From NCBI GenBank assembly GCA_023421675.1, contig JAEZTC010000013.1, forward strand, positions 434,001 through 498,000: DNA of 64,000 bases. The letters run 5' to 3'. Shown piece by piece: positions 7,282 to 16,104 of the stretch; within the stretch, counting starts at the first letter, position 1, and each line of letters opens with the position of its first letter. A program made the translations under genes and the position numbers. This DNA comes from Bacillota bacterium. GTDB lineage: Bacteria; Bacillota; Clostridia; Acetivibrionales; JANLFN01. The notes beneath the pieces are model-generated. The model was not told where the DNA came from, made no database searches, and saw nothing but the letters and a program-made list of their open reading frames with translations.

Positions 7282-9123
7282 TTGGGATTAAAGATAAATG
7301 ATGAAATACTGCAAAGCGTTGAGAAACCTTCGAGATATGTTGGAAATGAATTTAACAGTGTAGAAAAGAATCCTCTGGGTGTAAATATAAGATTTGCATT
7401 TTGTTTTCCGGATGTATATGAAATAGGAATGTCTCATCTCGGAATGAAAATATTGTACCATCTTTTGAATAAAAGGCCTGATACATACTGCGAACGTGTT
7501 TTTGCACCATGGGTTGACATGGAGCAGAAAATGAGGCAGTATGAGATACCTCTGTTCACACTGGAAACCCATGACCCGGTTAAGGATTTTGATTTTGTCG
7601 GGTTTACCCTTCAGTATGAAATGAGCTATACAAATATAGTCAATATGCTCGATCTGGCCGGTATTCCTTTGCTGTCAAAGGACAGAACCCAAGGCCAGCC
7701 TTTTGTATGTGCGGGAGGACCCTGTGCATATAATCCCGAACCCCTTGCTGATATTGTTGACTTTTTTATGATGGGCGAAGGTGAAGAAATAATAAATGAA
7801 GTTATGGACGTGTATTCTTCGTGGAAGTCTGAAAATGCATCCAGAGAAGAGTTCCTGAATAGAATAGTTAAAATAGAAGGTATTTATGTTCCGCAGTTTT
7901 ATAATGTAGAGTATAACGATAATGGTACAATTAAAAAAATTGAGCCGGTTTCAGAAGAATATCCTAGTAAAATCCGCAAAAGAATTATAGAAAATATGAA
8001 TGAGGCATATTTTCCGGAAGAAATAATTGTTCCATACACAGATATAGTGCATGACAGAATAATGCTTGAATTGTTCAGAGGCTGTACAAGAGGCTGCAGG
8101 TTCTGCCAGGCAGGTTTTGTGTACAGACCGGTAAGGGAAAAAACTGCTGAAACATTAGTAAAACAGGCATCAAAACTCCAGGGTTCTACCGGTTATGAGG
8201 AAATATCACTGACTTCCTTAAGTACCAGTGATTATACCGGGCTAAAAGATCTAACAGATGAGCTTATTAAGGAAATGGAAGAAAAAAAGGTTAACCTTTC
8301 GCTTCCGTCTCTCAGAATAGATTCTTTTTCGATAGAACTTATGGAAAAAGCTCAGAAGGTACGTAAAAGCGGTCTTACGTTTGCACCTGAAGCTGGAACG
8401 CAAAGGCTCAGAGATGTAATTAATAAAGGAGTAACAGAAGATGATTTGCTTCATTCGGCAGGCATAGCTTTTAATGGAGGCTGGAATGGTGTGAAGCTTT
8501 ACTTTATGATGGGTCTTCCGACAGAAACCTTTGAAGACCTGGAGGGTATAGCAAATCTAGGCGGCAAGGTAGTGGATGCTTACATGGCTGTACCTAAGGA
8601 GCAAAGAGGCAAGGGCCTCAAAATTACAATAAGCACATCCTCTTTTGTCCCGAAGCCTTTTACTCCGTTTCAATGGGAAGCACAGGACACTATTGAGGTA
8701 CTGAAAGAAAAACAAAGATTTTTAAAGGGAAAGATCAGAAGCAAGTTTATAACTTACAACTGGCATGACCCTTATTTAAGTTTCTTAGAATCAATATTTG
8801 CGAGGGGTGATAGGAAAATAGGAAAGGCACTTGTCAAAGCATGGGAAAAGGGCTGCAAGTTTGACAGCTGGGGTGAATACTTCAAGTTTGACAAGTGGAT
8901 GGAAGCATTTTCAGAGTGCGGTATAGATACCGCTTTCTATGCAAACAGGAAACGGGATTATGATGAAATTTTCCCTTGGGAGCATATTGATGTAGGTGTC
9001 AGCAAGGAATTTCTTCTTAAAGAAAACAAAAAGGCCTACAGTGAAACTACAACTCCAAACTGCAGGGTGAGCTGTACCGGATGCGGAGCAGCATCACTAG
9101 GAGGAGGGATTTGTAATGAATGA
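7282..9123 (+). CDS. TIGR03960-type B12-binding-like radical SAM protein
   Basis: A 613-residue radical SAM enzyme. An N-terminal cobalamin-binding-like domain (FCFPDVYEIGMSHLG) is followed by the radical SAM barrel, with cluster cysteines in RGCTRGCRFCQAGF near residue 275. The Gly-rich segment GWNGVKLYFMMGLPTE follows, and a short Cys-rich tail (CRVSCTGCGAAS) ends the protein. This family sits next to a DUF2344 protein and ribonuclease G in many Clostridia; its substrate is not established. The start is TTG at 7282, six bases after GGAGG. The 3' end overlaps the DUF2344 gene by eight bases. Confidence 0.9.
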   Translation: MGLKINDEILQSVEKPSRYVGNEFNSVEKNPLGVNIRFAFCFPDVYEIGMSHLGMKILYHLLNKRPDTYCERVFAPWVDMEQKMRQYEIPLFTLETHDPVKDFDFVGFTLQYEMSYTNIVNMLDLAGIPLLSKDRTQGQPFVCAGGPCAYNPEPLADIVDFFMMGEGEEIINEVMDVYSSWKSENASREEFLNRIVKIEGIYVPQFYNVEYNDNGTIKKIEPVSEEYPSKIRKRIIENMNEAYFPEEIIVPYTDIVHDRIMLELFRGCTRGCRFCQAGFVYRPVREKTAETLVKQASKLQGSTGYEEISLTSLSTSDYTGLKDLTDELIKEMEEKKVNLSLPSLRIDSFSIELMEKAQKVRKSGLTFAPEAGTQRLRDVINKGVTEDDLLHSAGIAFNGGWNGVKLYFMMGLPTETFEDLEGIANLGGKVVDAYMAVPKEQRGKGLKITISTSSFVPKPFTPFQWEAQDTIEVLKEKQRFLKGKIRSKFITYNWHDPYLSFLESIFARGDRKIGKALVKAWEKGCKFDSWGEYFKFDKWMEAFSECGIDTAFYANRKRDYDEIFPWEHIDVGVSKEFLLKENKKAYSETTTPNCRVSCTGCGAASLGGGICNE

Positions 9124-9928
9124 AATACGCGTAAAGTTCACCAGGGGTGATGAAGTAAAATACATATCCCATCTTGATTTGATGAAGGTTTTTGAAAGAG
9201 CGGCAAGAAGGGCAGGAGTTCCCATACTCTATTCACAGGGTTATAATCCTCATGCCCAGATGGTTTTTGGGCTTCCGCTTTCGGTTGGTGTTACGAGTGA
9301 GGCGGAATATGGTGATTTTAAGCTTGAGAAAGATATGCAGCCTCAGGATTTTATGAATTTAATGAATAAAAGTCTTCCTAGGGGACTCAATATCCAGGAA
9401 GCACACCTTAAGACCGGTAATTCCAATATAATGGCTGATATCGTTCTTGCAGCTTATGATGTATTGGTCGCTTCTGAAGAAAAGATGGATTTTGATGCAA
9501 TAAACAAATATGTTCAGGAGTTCCTTGAACAACCGGAGCTGAAGGTACTTAAAGAAGGTAAAAAAGGTTTAAGGGAAATTGATATAAGGCCTATGATTAA
9601 GGAGCTTCAAGGAAAGGTGATACCAGTTTATTATGAAGGAAATGCACTATCACCCGAGGCTTTTTGTATTAATCCATGGCTGGCAAAGTATGTTGATGAA
9701 TTGCGCGGAACTTGTTGTTTGAGCTACAAGCCGGAAAATGTGTTTTGTATTTCTGCACTTCTTAGTGCAGGGAGTGAATCAAACTTAAAACCGGAATTGC
9801 TTGTTGCAGCTTTTGAAAAGTATGCTTGTAAAGGCCTTAAACTGGTTAAAATCCACCGTAGGGAGCTGTTTGTAAAAAGAGGCAATAAAACAATTCTTCC
9901 GATGGAAAATGAAGCTTTAATATCTTAG
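9116..9928 (+). CDS. TIGR03936 / DUF2344 radical SAM-associated protein
   Basis: A 270-residue partner of the preceding radical SAM protein. It begins MNEIRVKFTRGDEVKYISHLD and contains the family block RRAGVPILYSQGYNPHAQMVFGLPLSVGVTSEAEY. In some genomes this domain is fused to the C-terminus of the radical SAM protein; here the two genes overlap by eight bases, consistent with a functional pair. No iron-sulfur motif is present. The next gene follows after nine bases, so this belongs to an operon ending in the RNase G and ribosomal protein genes. Its biochemical role is unknown. Confidence 0.9.
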   Translation: MNEIRVKFTRGDEVKYISHLDLMKVFERAARRAGVPILYSQGYNPHAQMVFGLPLSVGVTSEAEYGDFKLEKDMQPQDFMNLMNKSLPRGLNIQEAHLKTGNSNIMADIVLAAYDVLVASEEKMDFDAINKYVQEFLEQPELKVLKEGKKGLREIDIRPMIKELQGKVIPVYYEGNALSPEAFCINPWLAKYVDELRGTCCLSYKPENVFCISALLSAGSESNLKPELLVAAFEKYACKGLKLVKIHRRELFVKRGNKTILPMENEALIS

Positions 9929-9937
9929 GAGAGAAAC

Positions 9938-11428
9938 ATGGTTAATGAAATATTGGTAGATGTAGGTGTAGGAGAGACAAGGGTTGCTTTGCTTGAAGAC
10001 AAGGAACTTGTTGAAATATATATTGAAAGACCATATCATGAAAGACTTGTAGGAAACATTTACAGGGGAAAGGTAAGCAGTGTTCTTCCCGGTATGCAGG
10101 CTGCATTTATAGATATAGGTTATGAGAAAAATGCGTTCCTTTATGTAGGTGATGCAGTAGTCCAAAAGGAATACCTTGAGGAAGAGGATGAGATTTTTCA
10201 GAATGTAAAGGACTATAATATTGAAGAATTATTAAAGCCCGGTCAGGAGATCACTGTCCAAGTAATAAAGGAGCCTATAGGAACAAAGGGACCGAGGGTT
10301 ACAACGCATATTACCCTTCCGGGACGACATCTTGTACTGCTTCCTAACGCAGATTACATTGGAATATCCAGGAGAATTGAGGACGAGGCAGAAAGAGCAA
10401 AGCTTAAAAAGACAGCTGAACAGATAAAACCTTCCGGAATTGGCCTTATTGTAAGAACAGCATCGGAGGGAAAGGATGTTACTGATTTTTCACAGGACCT
10501 TAATTTTCTTATGAAGCTGTGGGATTCAATTAAAAGCAAGGAAGGAAGCGGAAGTGTTCCAAGATGTCTTCATAAGGATTTAAGTCTCACTTACAGGACG
10601 GTTAGGGACCTTTTTACCTGGAACATAGATAAGTTTATAATAAACAACAGGCAGGAATATACCAAGGTTCTTGAGCTGGTAGATATGATTTCACCGGCGT
10701 TGAAGCAAAGGGTTGAATATTATGGCTCGGGAAGGGATATTTTTGAATATTATCAGGTTGAAGCTAAAATTATCAGGGCACTTGCCAAAAAGGTATGGCT
10801 CAAATGCGGCGGATATCTTGTTATTGAGAAGACGGAAGCTCTTACTGTTGTTGATGTTAATACCGGTAAATATGTAGGTGCTACCAACCTCGAGGATACA
10901 GTTTTAAGGACAAATATGGAAGCTGCTAAGGAAATTGCAAAGCAGCTGCGGTTAAGGGATGTAGGCGGAATTATAATTATAGATTTTATTGATATGCATG
11001 AAGCAGAGCATCAGCAAATGGTGCTTGATGCTTTGAAACAGGCTCTTAAGAAAGATAGGACTAAAACAACTGTTTTGGGTATGACCGGTCTGGGCCTTAT
11101 TGAAATGACCAGGAAAAAAGTAAGGCATGGCCTTGTATCTGTTATGACATCCGAATGTACATGCTGCGAAGGGACTGGAAGGGTTCTTTCAGTGGAATCA
11201 ATTGCAAGGAATGTTGAAAAAGATATAGGAAGTTATTTCAGCCAGAATCTTGCAAAAGCCGTTCAGGTTGATGTTCATCCTTCAGTTGCCGAAGCTTTAA
11301 GCGAATGCGGTTCCATTAAAGAATTGGAAAACATCCTGGGCAAAAGAATTATATTAAAAGCTTCAGACAATTTGAAGCCTGATCAGACAAACATAAGAGA
11401 GATTGACAGTAGTTCACTTGTATGTTAA
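9938..11428 (+). CDS. rng: Ribonuclease E/G family protein
   Basis: A 496-residue endoribonuclease of the RNase G type, without the long C-terminal scaffold of RNase E. Seen in order: an S1 RNA-binding domain (GNIYRGKVSSVLPGMQAAFIDIG), the RNase H-like/DNase I-like catalytic core with acidic blocks (VDVNTGKYVG and IIIDFIDM, which carry metal-binding Asp residues), and a zinc-link-like CTCCEGTGRV. It should act in rRNA maturation and mRNA decay. A GGAGAGAAAC site precedes the ATG. The L21 leader begins immediately after the stop, so transcription may read through into the ribosomal genes or start anew there. Confidence 0.93.
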   Translation: MVNEILVDVGVGETRVALLEDKELVEIYIERPYHERLVGNIYRGKVSSVLPGMQAAFIDIGYEKNAFLYVGDAVVQKEYLEEEDEIFQNVKDYNIEELLKPGQEITVQVIKEPIGTKGPRVTTHITLPGRHLVLLPNADYIGISRRIEDEAERAKLKKTAEQIKPSGIGLIVRTASEGKDVTDFSQDLNFLMKLWDSIKSKEGSGSVPRCLHKDLSLTYRTVRDLFTWNIDKFIINNRQEYTKVLELVDMISPALKQRVEYYGSGRDIFEYYQVEAKIIRALAKKVWLKCGGYLVIEKTEALTVVDVNTGKYVGATNLEDTVLRTNMEAAKEIAKQLRLRDVGGIIIIDFIDMHEAEHQQMVLDALKQALKKDRTKTTVLGMTGLGLIEMTRKKVRHGLVSVMTSECTCCEGTGRVLSVESIARNVEKDIGSYFSQNLAKAVQVDVHPSVAEALSECGSIKELENILGKRIILKASDNLKPDQTNIREIDSSSLVC

Positions 11429-11436
11429 AATATTTC

Positions 11437-11631
11437 GGTAGCCGCACGACCAAGGCGAAAACATAATTAAAAATTGAGAATTGAGAATGGAGAATTATTA
11501 ATTCTTGTTTTTAATTAAATTAAATGCTTGCATTATTTTTGATAATTGAATTCTCAATTTTCAATTCTCAATTTTCAATTGAAGTGCAGCTGCCTTATAT
11601 CGGCGAGACTGGGATAGGGAGGTGTTTTTAG
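11437..11631 (+). promoter_or_regulatory. Probable L21 leader RNA, with its helix split by an inserted repeat
   Basis: GGTAGCCGCAC (11437-11447) can pair with GTGCAGCTGCC (11584-11594) in a ten-pair helix with one mismatch. The second half leads through ATCGGCGAGACTGGG into the rplU ribosome site GGGAGGTG. A structured autoregulatory L21 leader is known upstream of rplU-prp-rpmA in low-GC Gram-positives; the position and operon match, but I could not compare with the covariance model. Confidence 0.55.
11467..11583. repeat. AT-rich imperfect inverted repeat inside the L21 leader
   Basis: The left arm contains repeats of AATTGAGAATTGAGAATGG, and the right arm contains the matching AATTCTCAATTTTCAATTC units. 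About 40 bases of A/T-rich spacer lie between the arms. It occupies the apex of the helix formed by 11437-11447 and 11584-11594. Its internal repetition and symmetry resemble a miniature inverted-repeat element or an expanded hairpin. Confidence 0.6.
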
Positions 11632-11943
11632 ATGTACGCTATAATTGAAACTGGCGGTAAGCAGTACAAGGTACAGGAAGGCGATGTAGTTTTCGTTGAA
11701 AAGCTTGCTATTGAAGAGGGTTCTACAGTAACTCTTGACAAGGTTCTTGCAGTATCTAACGAAGGATCACTTAATGTTGGAAACCCAACAGTTGAAAAAG
11801 CTAATGTTCAGGCAAAGGTTCTTGGACACGGCAAGGGTGAAAAGATTATTATCTTTAAGTATAAGCCCAAGAAAGATTATAGAAAGAAAAATGGTCACAG
11901 ACAGCCATATACAAAGCTTCAGATTGAAAAGATCAATGCTTAA
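11632..11943 (+). CDS. rplU: 50S ribosomal protein L21
   Basis: 103 residues, normal for bacterial L21. It begins MYAIIETGGKQYKVQEGDVV and carries the conserved C-terminal block FKYKPKKDYRKKNGHRQPYT that contacts 23S rRNA. A GGGAGGTG site lies upstream of the ATG. First gene of the rplU-prp-rpmA operon and the presumed target of the leader directly upstream. Confidence 0.97.
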   Translation: MYAIIETGGKQYKVQEGDVVFVEKLAIEEGSTVTLDKVLAVSNEGSLNVGNPTVEKANVQAKVLGHGKGEKIIIFKYKPKKDYRKKNGHRQPYTKLQIEKINA

Positions 11944-11975
11944 GGTAGTCTGGATTAAATTAAACGGTAATTAAA

Positions 11976-12305
11976 ATGATTGATATACGCATAGTCAGGG
12001 ATAAGGAAGGCTTTATCTGGGAATTTACTGTTGAGGGACATGCGGGTTTCGATAAGCGCGGAAGCGACATCGTATGTGCCGCGGTATCTGCTGTGGCATA
12101 CACTGCGATAGGCGCACTGGACGACCTGGCAGACATTAAAAACTATTCCGAGAAGAGTGGTTTAATGAGTTGTAGAATTCCAACAGACATTTCTGAGGAT
12201 AAGAAGCAGGTTGTAAAAATTATTCTGGAGACTATGTTAATAGGATTTAAACAGATTAGAGATGCATATAAAAAGTATGTATCGGTTTTGGAAACGGAGG
12301 TGTAA
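11976..12305 (+). CDS. prp: Ribosomal-processing cysteine protease Prp
   Basis: A 109-residue cysteine protease that removes the N-terminal extension of ribosomal protein L27 in Firmicutes. The catalytic His lies in GHAGFDKRG and the catalytic Cys in DIVCAAVSAV, both intact. It sits between rplU and rpmA, the standard position, with five bases before the L27 start. The L27 encoded next carries the matching cleavage motif, so enzyme and substrate are paired in this window. Confidence 0.93.
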   Translation: MIDIRIVRDKEGFIWEFTVEGHAGFDKRGSDIVCAAVSAVAYTAIGALDDLADIKNYSEKSGLMSCRIPTDISEDKKQVVKIILETMLIGFKQIRDAYKKYVSVLETEV

Positions 12306-12309
12306 CCCT

Positions 12310-12588
12310 ATGGTTAAAATAAATCTTCAATTATTCGCTCATAAAAAGGGAATGGGTAGTTCAAGAAACGGCCGTGACAGTGAGTCCAAACGACTTGGTG
12401 TCAAAAGAGGTGACGGACAGTTTGTACTGGCCGGAAACATTCTTGTAAGGCAAAGAGGAACAAGAATTCATCCTGGCGATAACGTAGGAATAGGCAGTGA
12501 CGATACTTTGTTCGCGAAGGCTGACGGCAAGGTGAAGTTCGAGAGAATGGGCAGAGATAAAAAGAAAGTAAGTATCATCAACGCTTAA
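12310..12588 (+). CDS. rpmA: 50S ribosomal protein L27 with Prp-cleaved extension
   Basis: 92 residues from the ATG at 12310, which lies seven bases after GGAGGTG; the longer in-frame start upstream has no ribosome site and falls inside prp. The protein begins MVKINLQLFAHKKG. The LQLFA/HKKG junction is the Prp cleavage site known from staphylococcal L27, and the released N-terminus reaches the peptidyl-transferase centre. SSRNGRDSESKRLGVKRGDGQ and the C-terminal part are typical. Confidence 0.96.
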   Translation: MVKINLQLFAHKKGMGSSRNGRDSESKRLGVKRGDGQFVLAGNILVRQRGTRIHPGDNVGIGSDDTLFAKADGKVKFERMGRDKKKVSIINA

Positions 12589-12623
12589 CAATCGGATATT
12601 TTTATTAAATACAAGAAATATGT

Positions 12624-12660
12624 AAATCCCGGTTTCACCGGGATTTATTTTTGCTCTTTT
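12624..12660 (+). terminator. Terminator of the L21-Prp-L27 operon
   Basis: AAATCCCGG pairs with CCGGGATTT around a TTTCA loop, followed by T-rich sequence. Confidence 0.85.
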
Positions 12661-12713
12661 TTGTAATAATATATATATGAAAAAAGTACTTGTTAGTTCT
12701 AAGGAGTTAAATA

Positions 12714-13988
12714 ATGTTTATAGACAGTGCGAGAATTTTTGTTAAGGCAGGAAATGGTGGGAACGGAGCTGTATCCTTCCATAGAGAAAAATATGTAGCT
12801 GCAGGAGGCCCCGACGGCGGAGACGGCGGAGATGGCGGGAGTGTTATATTCCGGGTAGATGAGGGAATGAGGACGCTAATTGATTTCAGATATAAAAAGC
12901 AGTACAAGGCTGAAAGCGGTCAAGACGGCGGTGGCGCCCAATGCACGGGAAGAGGCGGCAATGACCTTGTAATCAAGGTTCCCGCAGGAACAGTTGTAAG
13001 GGATGAGCTTACGGGAAGAATCCTTGCTGATCTCACAAAGGCAGGGCAATCAGCGGTTGTTGCCAAGGCTGGTAAGGGAGGAAAAGGAAATCAGCATTTT
13101 GCAACTCCAACAAGGCAGGTACCTAATTTTGCCAAGGCTGGAACTGCCGGTGAGGAGAGGTGGGTTCTGCTTGAACTGAAAACACTTGCAGATGTAGGTC
13201 TTATCGGTTATCCAAATGTCGGAAAATCTACAATACTATCAATGGTTTCAGCTGCAAGACCCAAAATTGCAGATTATCATTTTACTACCCTTGAACCAAA
13301 CTTAGGAGTTGTAAGTGTTGGTACCGGGACAAGCTTTGTAATTGCTGATATACCGGGGCTTATAGAAGGAGCACATGAAGGCGTAGGACTTGGACATAAG
13401 TTTTTAAGGCATGTTGAAAGAACCCGTCTGCTGGTCCATGTTGTTGATGTTGCTTCAATAGAAGGAAGGGATCCTTTAAAGGATTTTGAAATTATAAATG
13501 AAGAGCTGCAGCAATATAACCCTGTACTTGCATCAAAACAGCAGATTGTTGCCGCGAATAAAACCGATATACCCGGTTCTGAGGATAATTATAAAAGTTT
13601 TTCCGAGGAGCTTGAAAAAAGAGGCTATAAGGTATTCCCGATATCCGCAGCTACAAACAAAGGGCTTAAGGAGCTAATGTATTATATTGCTGAAACGCTT
13701 AAAACAATTCCTGAAACAGTAATTGTTGACGAATCGGACGACGAGGTTGTATATACTGCCGGGGATGATAAACCGTTTGAGATACGCGTTGAGGATGGAA
13801 AATATATTATTGAAGGCACATGGTTCAAAAGGCTTGTTGATTCCACCAACTTTACCAATTATGAGTCACTGCAGTATTTCCAGAGAGCCATCAAGAAAAA
13901 GGGTGTTATTGATGAGCTTGAGAAAATGGGAATAAACGAAGGTGATACAGTAAATGTTTATGGCCTGGAATTTGATTATGTAAAATAG
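12714..13988 (+). CDS. obgE: GTPase Obg
   Basis: A 424-residue essential ribosome-assembly and stress GTPase. The Gly-rich Obg domain covers about residues 1-158 (RIFVKAGNGGNGAVSFHREK, GGDGGDGGS). The G domain has G1 GYPNVGKST, G2 TTLEPNLGVV, G3 DIPG and G4 NKTD. A C-terminal OCT domain of about 75 residues is present, as in low-GC Gram-positives. AAGGAG precedes the ATG. It lies in the usual L27-Obg-YhbY order but after a terminator, so it has its own promoter or depends on readthrough. Confidence 0.97.
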   Translation: MFIDSARIFVKAGNGGNGAVSFHREKYVAAGGPDGGDGGDGGSVIFRVDEGMRTLIDFRYKKQYKAESGQDGGGAQCTGRGGNDLVIKVPAGTVVRDELTGRILADLTKAGQSAVVAKAGKGGKGNQHFATPTRQVPNFAKAGTAGEERWVLLELKTLADVGLIGYPNVGKSTILSMVSAARPKIADYHFTTLEPNLGVVSVGTGTSFVIADIPGLIEGAHEGVGLGHKFLRHVERTRLLVHVVDVASIEGRDPLKDFEIINEELQQYNPVLASKQQIVAANKTDIPGSEDNYKSFSEELEKRGYKVFPISAATNKGLKELMYYIAETLKTIPETVIVDESDDEVVYTAGDDKPFEIRVEDGKYIIEGTWFKRLVDSTNFTNYESLQYFQRAIKKKGVIDELEKMGINEGDTVNVYGLEFDYVK

Positions 13989-14018
13989 ATAACGAAGATT
14001 ATTTAAAGAGGAGTCTTA

Positions 14019-14312
14019 ATGATGTTATCAAGTAAACAGAGAAGTTTTCTTAAAGGACTTGCAAATACCATACCTCCTATTCTTCAGGTAGGTAAGGGAG
14101 GATTGGGTGACAATCTGATAAAGCAATTCGATGATGCCCTTGAGGCAAGGGAACTGGTCAAGGCAAATGTACTTAAAAACTCAATGGATGATGCAAGGAC
14201 TATCTGCGAAGAGATAGCGCAAAGTGTAAACGCAGAAGTTGTTCAGGTTATAGGAAGTAAATTTGTACTTTACAGGGAATCCAAAAAAAATAAGGAAATT
14301 ATTTTACCATGA
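14019..14312 (+). CDS. yhbY: YhbY family RNA-binding (CRM domain) protein
   Basis: 97 residues forming a single CRM domain, with family blocks LSSKQRSFLKGLANTIPPILQVGKGGL and the GSKFVLYRESK end. CRM proteins bind pre-ribosomal RNA and associate with the large subunit. AGAGGAG precedes two adjacent ATG codons (14019 and 14022); either could serve. It follows obgE by 30 bases and is probably co-transcribed with it. Confidence 0.92.
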   Translation: MMLSSKQRSFLKGLANTIPPILQVGKGGLGDNLIKQFDDALEARELVKANVLKNSMDDARTICEEIAQSVNAEVVQVIGSKFVLYRESKKNKEIILP

Positions 14313-14385
14313 CCTCATAAAACTGAAGACTTGTGACGAAATAATATATAGGACGGGCGTATATAAGTTTTCGGGGGTGTTAAAG

Positions 14386-14565
14386 GTGAAAAGAATAATT
14401 GCATCACTTTTAGTTGTGTTATTTATTGCAGGTATTACAACCGCTTGCGGCGGCAGTGATATTGACATGAAAAAGTTTATTGACAAAATGCAGAAGGAAA
14501 ATCAGGTTTCTCCCGATAAAAAACAGGAAATCAGAAAAAGCATTTTTCCAAATCTTAAAGAATGA
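14386..14565 (+). CDS. 59-residue putative lipoprotein
   Basis: A small exported protein beginning VKRIIASLLVVLF, with a lipobox-like ITTAC Cys near residue 21 and a charged mature part of about 39 residues (DMKKFIDKMQKENQVSPDKK...). The GTG at 14386 is chosen because GGGGGTG ends six bases before it and because it starts directly at the signal peptide; the longer frame reads through the YhbY stop region. The function is unknown. It may be the last gene of the obgE-yhbY transcript. Confidence 0.6.
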   Translation: MKRIIASLLVVLFIAGITTACGGSDIDMKKFIDKMQKENQVSPDKKQEIRKSIFPNLKE

Positions 14566-14657
14566 TTATAACCCCAACTTAGAATTAAGCTTGAAGTTAA
14601 AGTACTACTTATATAAGCTGTTTCTTTACCATGCTTTATAGCAGGGTGAAGGCGGCT

Positions 14658-15191
14658 TTATCTGTTTTTGGTAAGACTTTCTATTATTTCAGAATAAATT
14701 TGCTGTGAACTTTTCTTCCAGTTTTCACAAATTAAACGCGCATCATTTTTTGTTCCTACAGTAATTTTCAAATCAATGAGTGAAAAATTATCTTCGTTTA
14801 CCTTGCAGTTAACAATATATTCATTTTCGCTCTCAGGTGTGTAGTCAGCTGTAATTAAGGTTTCATTCCTTATGTTTTTTCTTATTGTGTTGATGGTGTT
14901 ATCAATATGATTCTTTATGCTTACAGGTATATGACTTATAAAATAGGACAGCGTTTGCTTGCCCGACGGAGATATTGTATAAAAGGTTTTATTATCTTTA
15001 ATTTCTACATTAAGAAAATTGGATTCGCATAGTTCATTCAGATATTGCTGCAGCAGAAAATAGTTCATATACTTATTTTCAAGTATGAGCTTTGTTATCT
15101 GAAGATTGCTTACCATTATATTAATTTTATCTATTATATAAAGAAGAATAAGCTTGTTTTCGGCCAATTCACGGTTGTTTTCAAGACTCAT
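14658..15191 (-). CDS. DUF4364 family protein
   Basis: A 177-residue cytoplasmic protein of the clostridial DUF4364 family: SLENNRELAENKLILLYIIDKI at the N-terminus, a winged-helix-like segment (NYFLLQQYLNELCESNFL, then YTISPSGKQTLSYF) and a C-terminal alpha/beta half. The winged-helix-like region suggests DNA binding, but the role is not established. The start at 15191 is preferred over an in-frame TTG six bases upstream because GGAGG lies six bases before this ATG. Transcribed alone, convergent with the obgE-yhbY group. Confidence 0.85.
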   Translation of the reverse strand: MSLENNRELAENKLILLYIIDKINIMVSNLQITKLILENKYMNYFLLQQYLNELCESNFLNVEIKDNKTFYTISPSGKQTLSYFISHIPVSIKNHIDNTINTIRKNIRNETLITADYTPESENEYIVNCKVNEDNFSLIDLKITVGTKNDARLICENWKKSSQQIYSEIIESLTKNR

Positions 15192-15336
15192 AACCAACCT
15201 CCTGCAATTGTTTTGCTAGAAGTATTATAGCATAGCCCCGATAGTTTGCCAAATTACTTCCGGCGGTTGTCCAAGGTATTATTAGGAATAATTATGTTAT
15301 AATAAATTAATATAAATTGAAGGTGGAGGTAGCGTT

Positions 15337-16017
15337 TTGGACTTGGCTGCAGAACTTAAAGAAAAGCTTATAGACATGGGAGCATCAATAGTGGGTTTTT
15401 CAAATGTCGATGAAAGTCTCAAGGGAAACCTTACAAAGACAGGATATGCGATAACAGTCGGTGTCAGGCTTTCCGATTATATAATTGATGAGATAAAGGA
15501 CAAACCTACATATACATATTTCCATCATTACAGAACTGTAAATGCTCTTATAGACCAGTTAACGCTAAGGGGGCTTCTCTTGTTACAGGATAGAGGCTAC
15601 AACGCAATAGCGGTACCTGCTTCACAGACTGTTAATGATGCTGAGGATGATTACAGTGCCATTTTCCCGCATAAGACTGCGGCTGTAAGTGCCGGATTGG
15701 GCTGGATTGGGAGGAACGGGCTGTTTATAAGTTCCCAGTATGGCCCCAGATTAAGGCTTGGGACGATACTTACCGATTATCCGCTGACCGAAGAAAATCA
15801 AATAATTGATTCGGGCTGTGGGGATTGCAATGCATGTGTAAAAAATTGTCCGGCAATGGCTCTTACAGGCAACTGCTGGGAAAAGGGCTGTGAAAGAAGC
15901 CGTATAGTTGATGCAAAGGCCTGCAGCGAGTATATGAACAAGCATTTCAAACATATAGGCAGGGGTTCTGTTTGCGGCATATGCATGAGGGTTTGCCCAA
16001 AGGGCATCAAAAGATGA
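15337..16017 (+). CDS. QueG-like 4Fe-4S double-cluster protein (short)
   Basis: A 226-residue protein related to epoxyqueuosine reductase. The N-terminal part has the QueG-like nitroreductase-type blocks PHKTAAVSAGLGWIGRNGLFIS and GPRLRLGTILTDYPL. Two ferredoxin-type sites follow, CGDCNACVKNCP and CGICMRVCPKG. Full QueG is about 370-390 residues with a HEAT-repeat C-terminus, which is missing, and the second Cys set is abbreviated. It is therefore a QueG-like reductase of unknown substrate rather than a confident queuosine enzyme. The start is TTG at 15337 after GGTGGAGGTAGCG. Monocistronic as far as can be seen. Confidence 0.75.
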   Translation: MDLAAELKEKLIDMGASIVGFSNVDESLKGNLTKTGYAITVGVRLSDYIIDEIKDKPTYTYFHHYRTVNALIDQLTLRGLLLLQDRGYNAIAVPASQTVNDAEDDYSAIFPHKTAAVSAGLGWIGRNGLFISSQYGPRLRLGTILTDYPLTEENQIIDSGCGDCNACVKNCPAMALTGNCWEKGCERSRIVDAKACSEYMNKHFKHIGRGSVCGICMRVCPKGIKR

Positions 16018-16104
16018 CTTGAGTTATCTAAATAAATAATTATGTACACTTCAAAAGTTCACTGAATATACTAAAACAGATGATATTAAAAGGAAGTGGA
16101 CATA

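Noticed and set aside
9938..11428. RNase E rather than RNase G
   Set aside because: The protein ends soon after the zinc-link-like CTCCEG and lacks the long C-terminal scaffold of RNase E.
15337..16017. Complete epoxyqueuosine reductase QueG
   Set aside because: It is about 150 residues short and lacks the HEAT-repeat C-terminus, so only the broader QueG-like label is supported.
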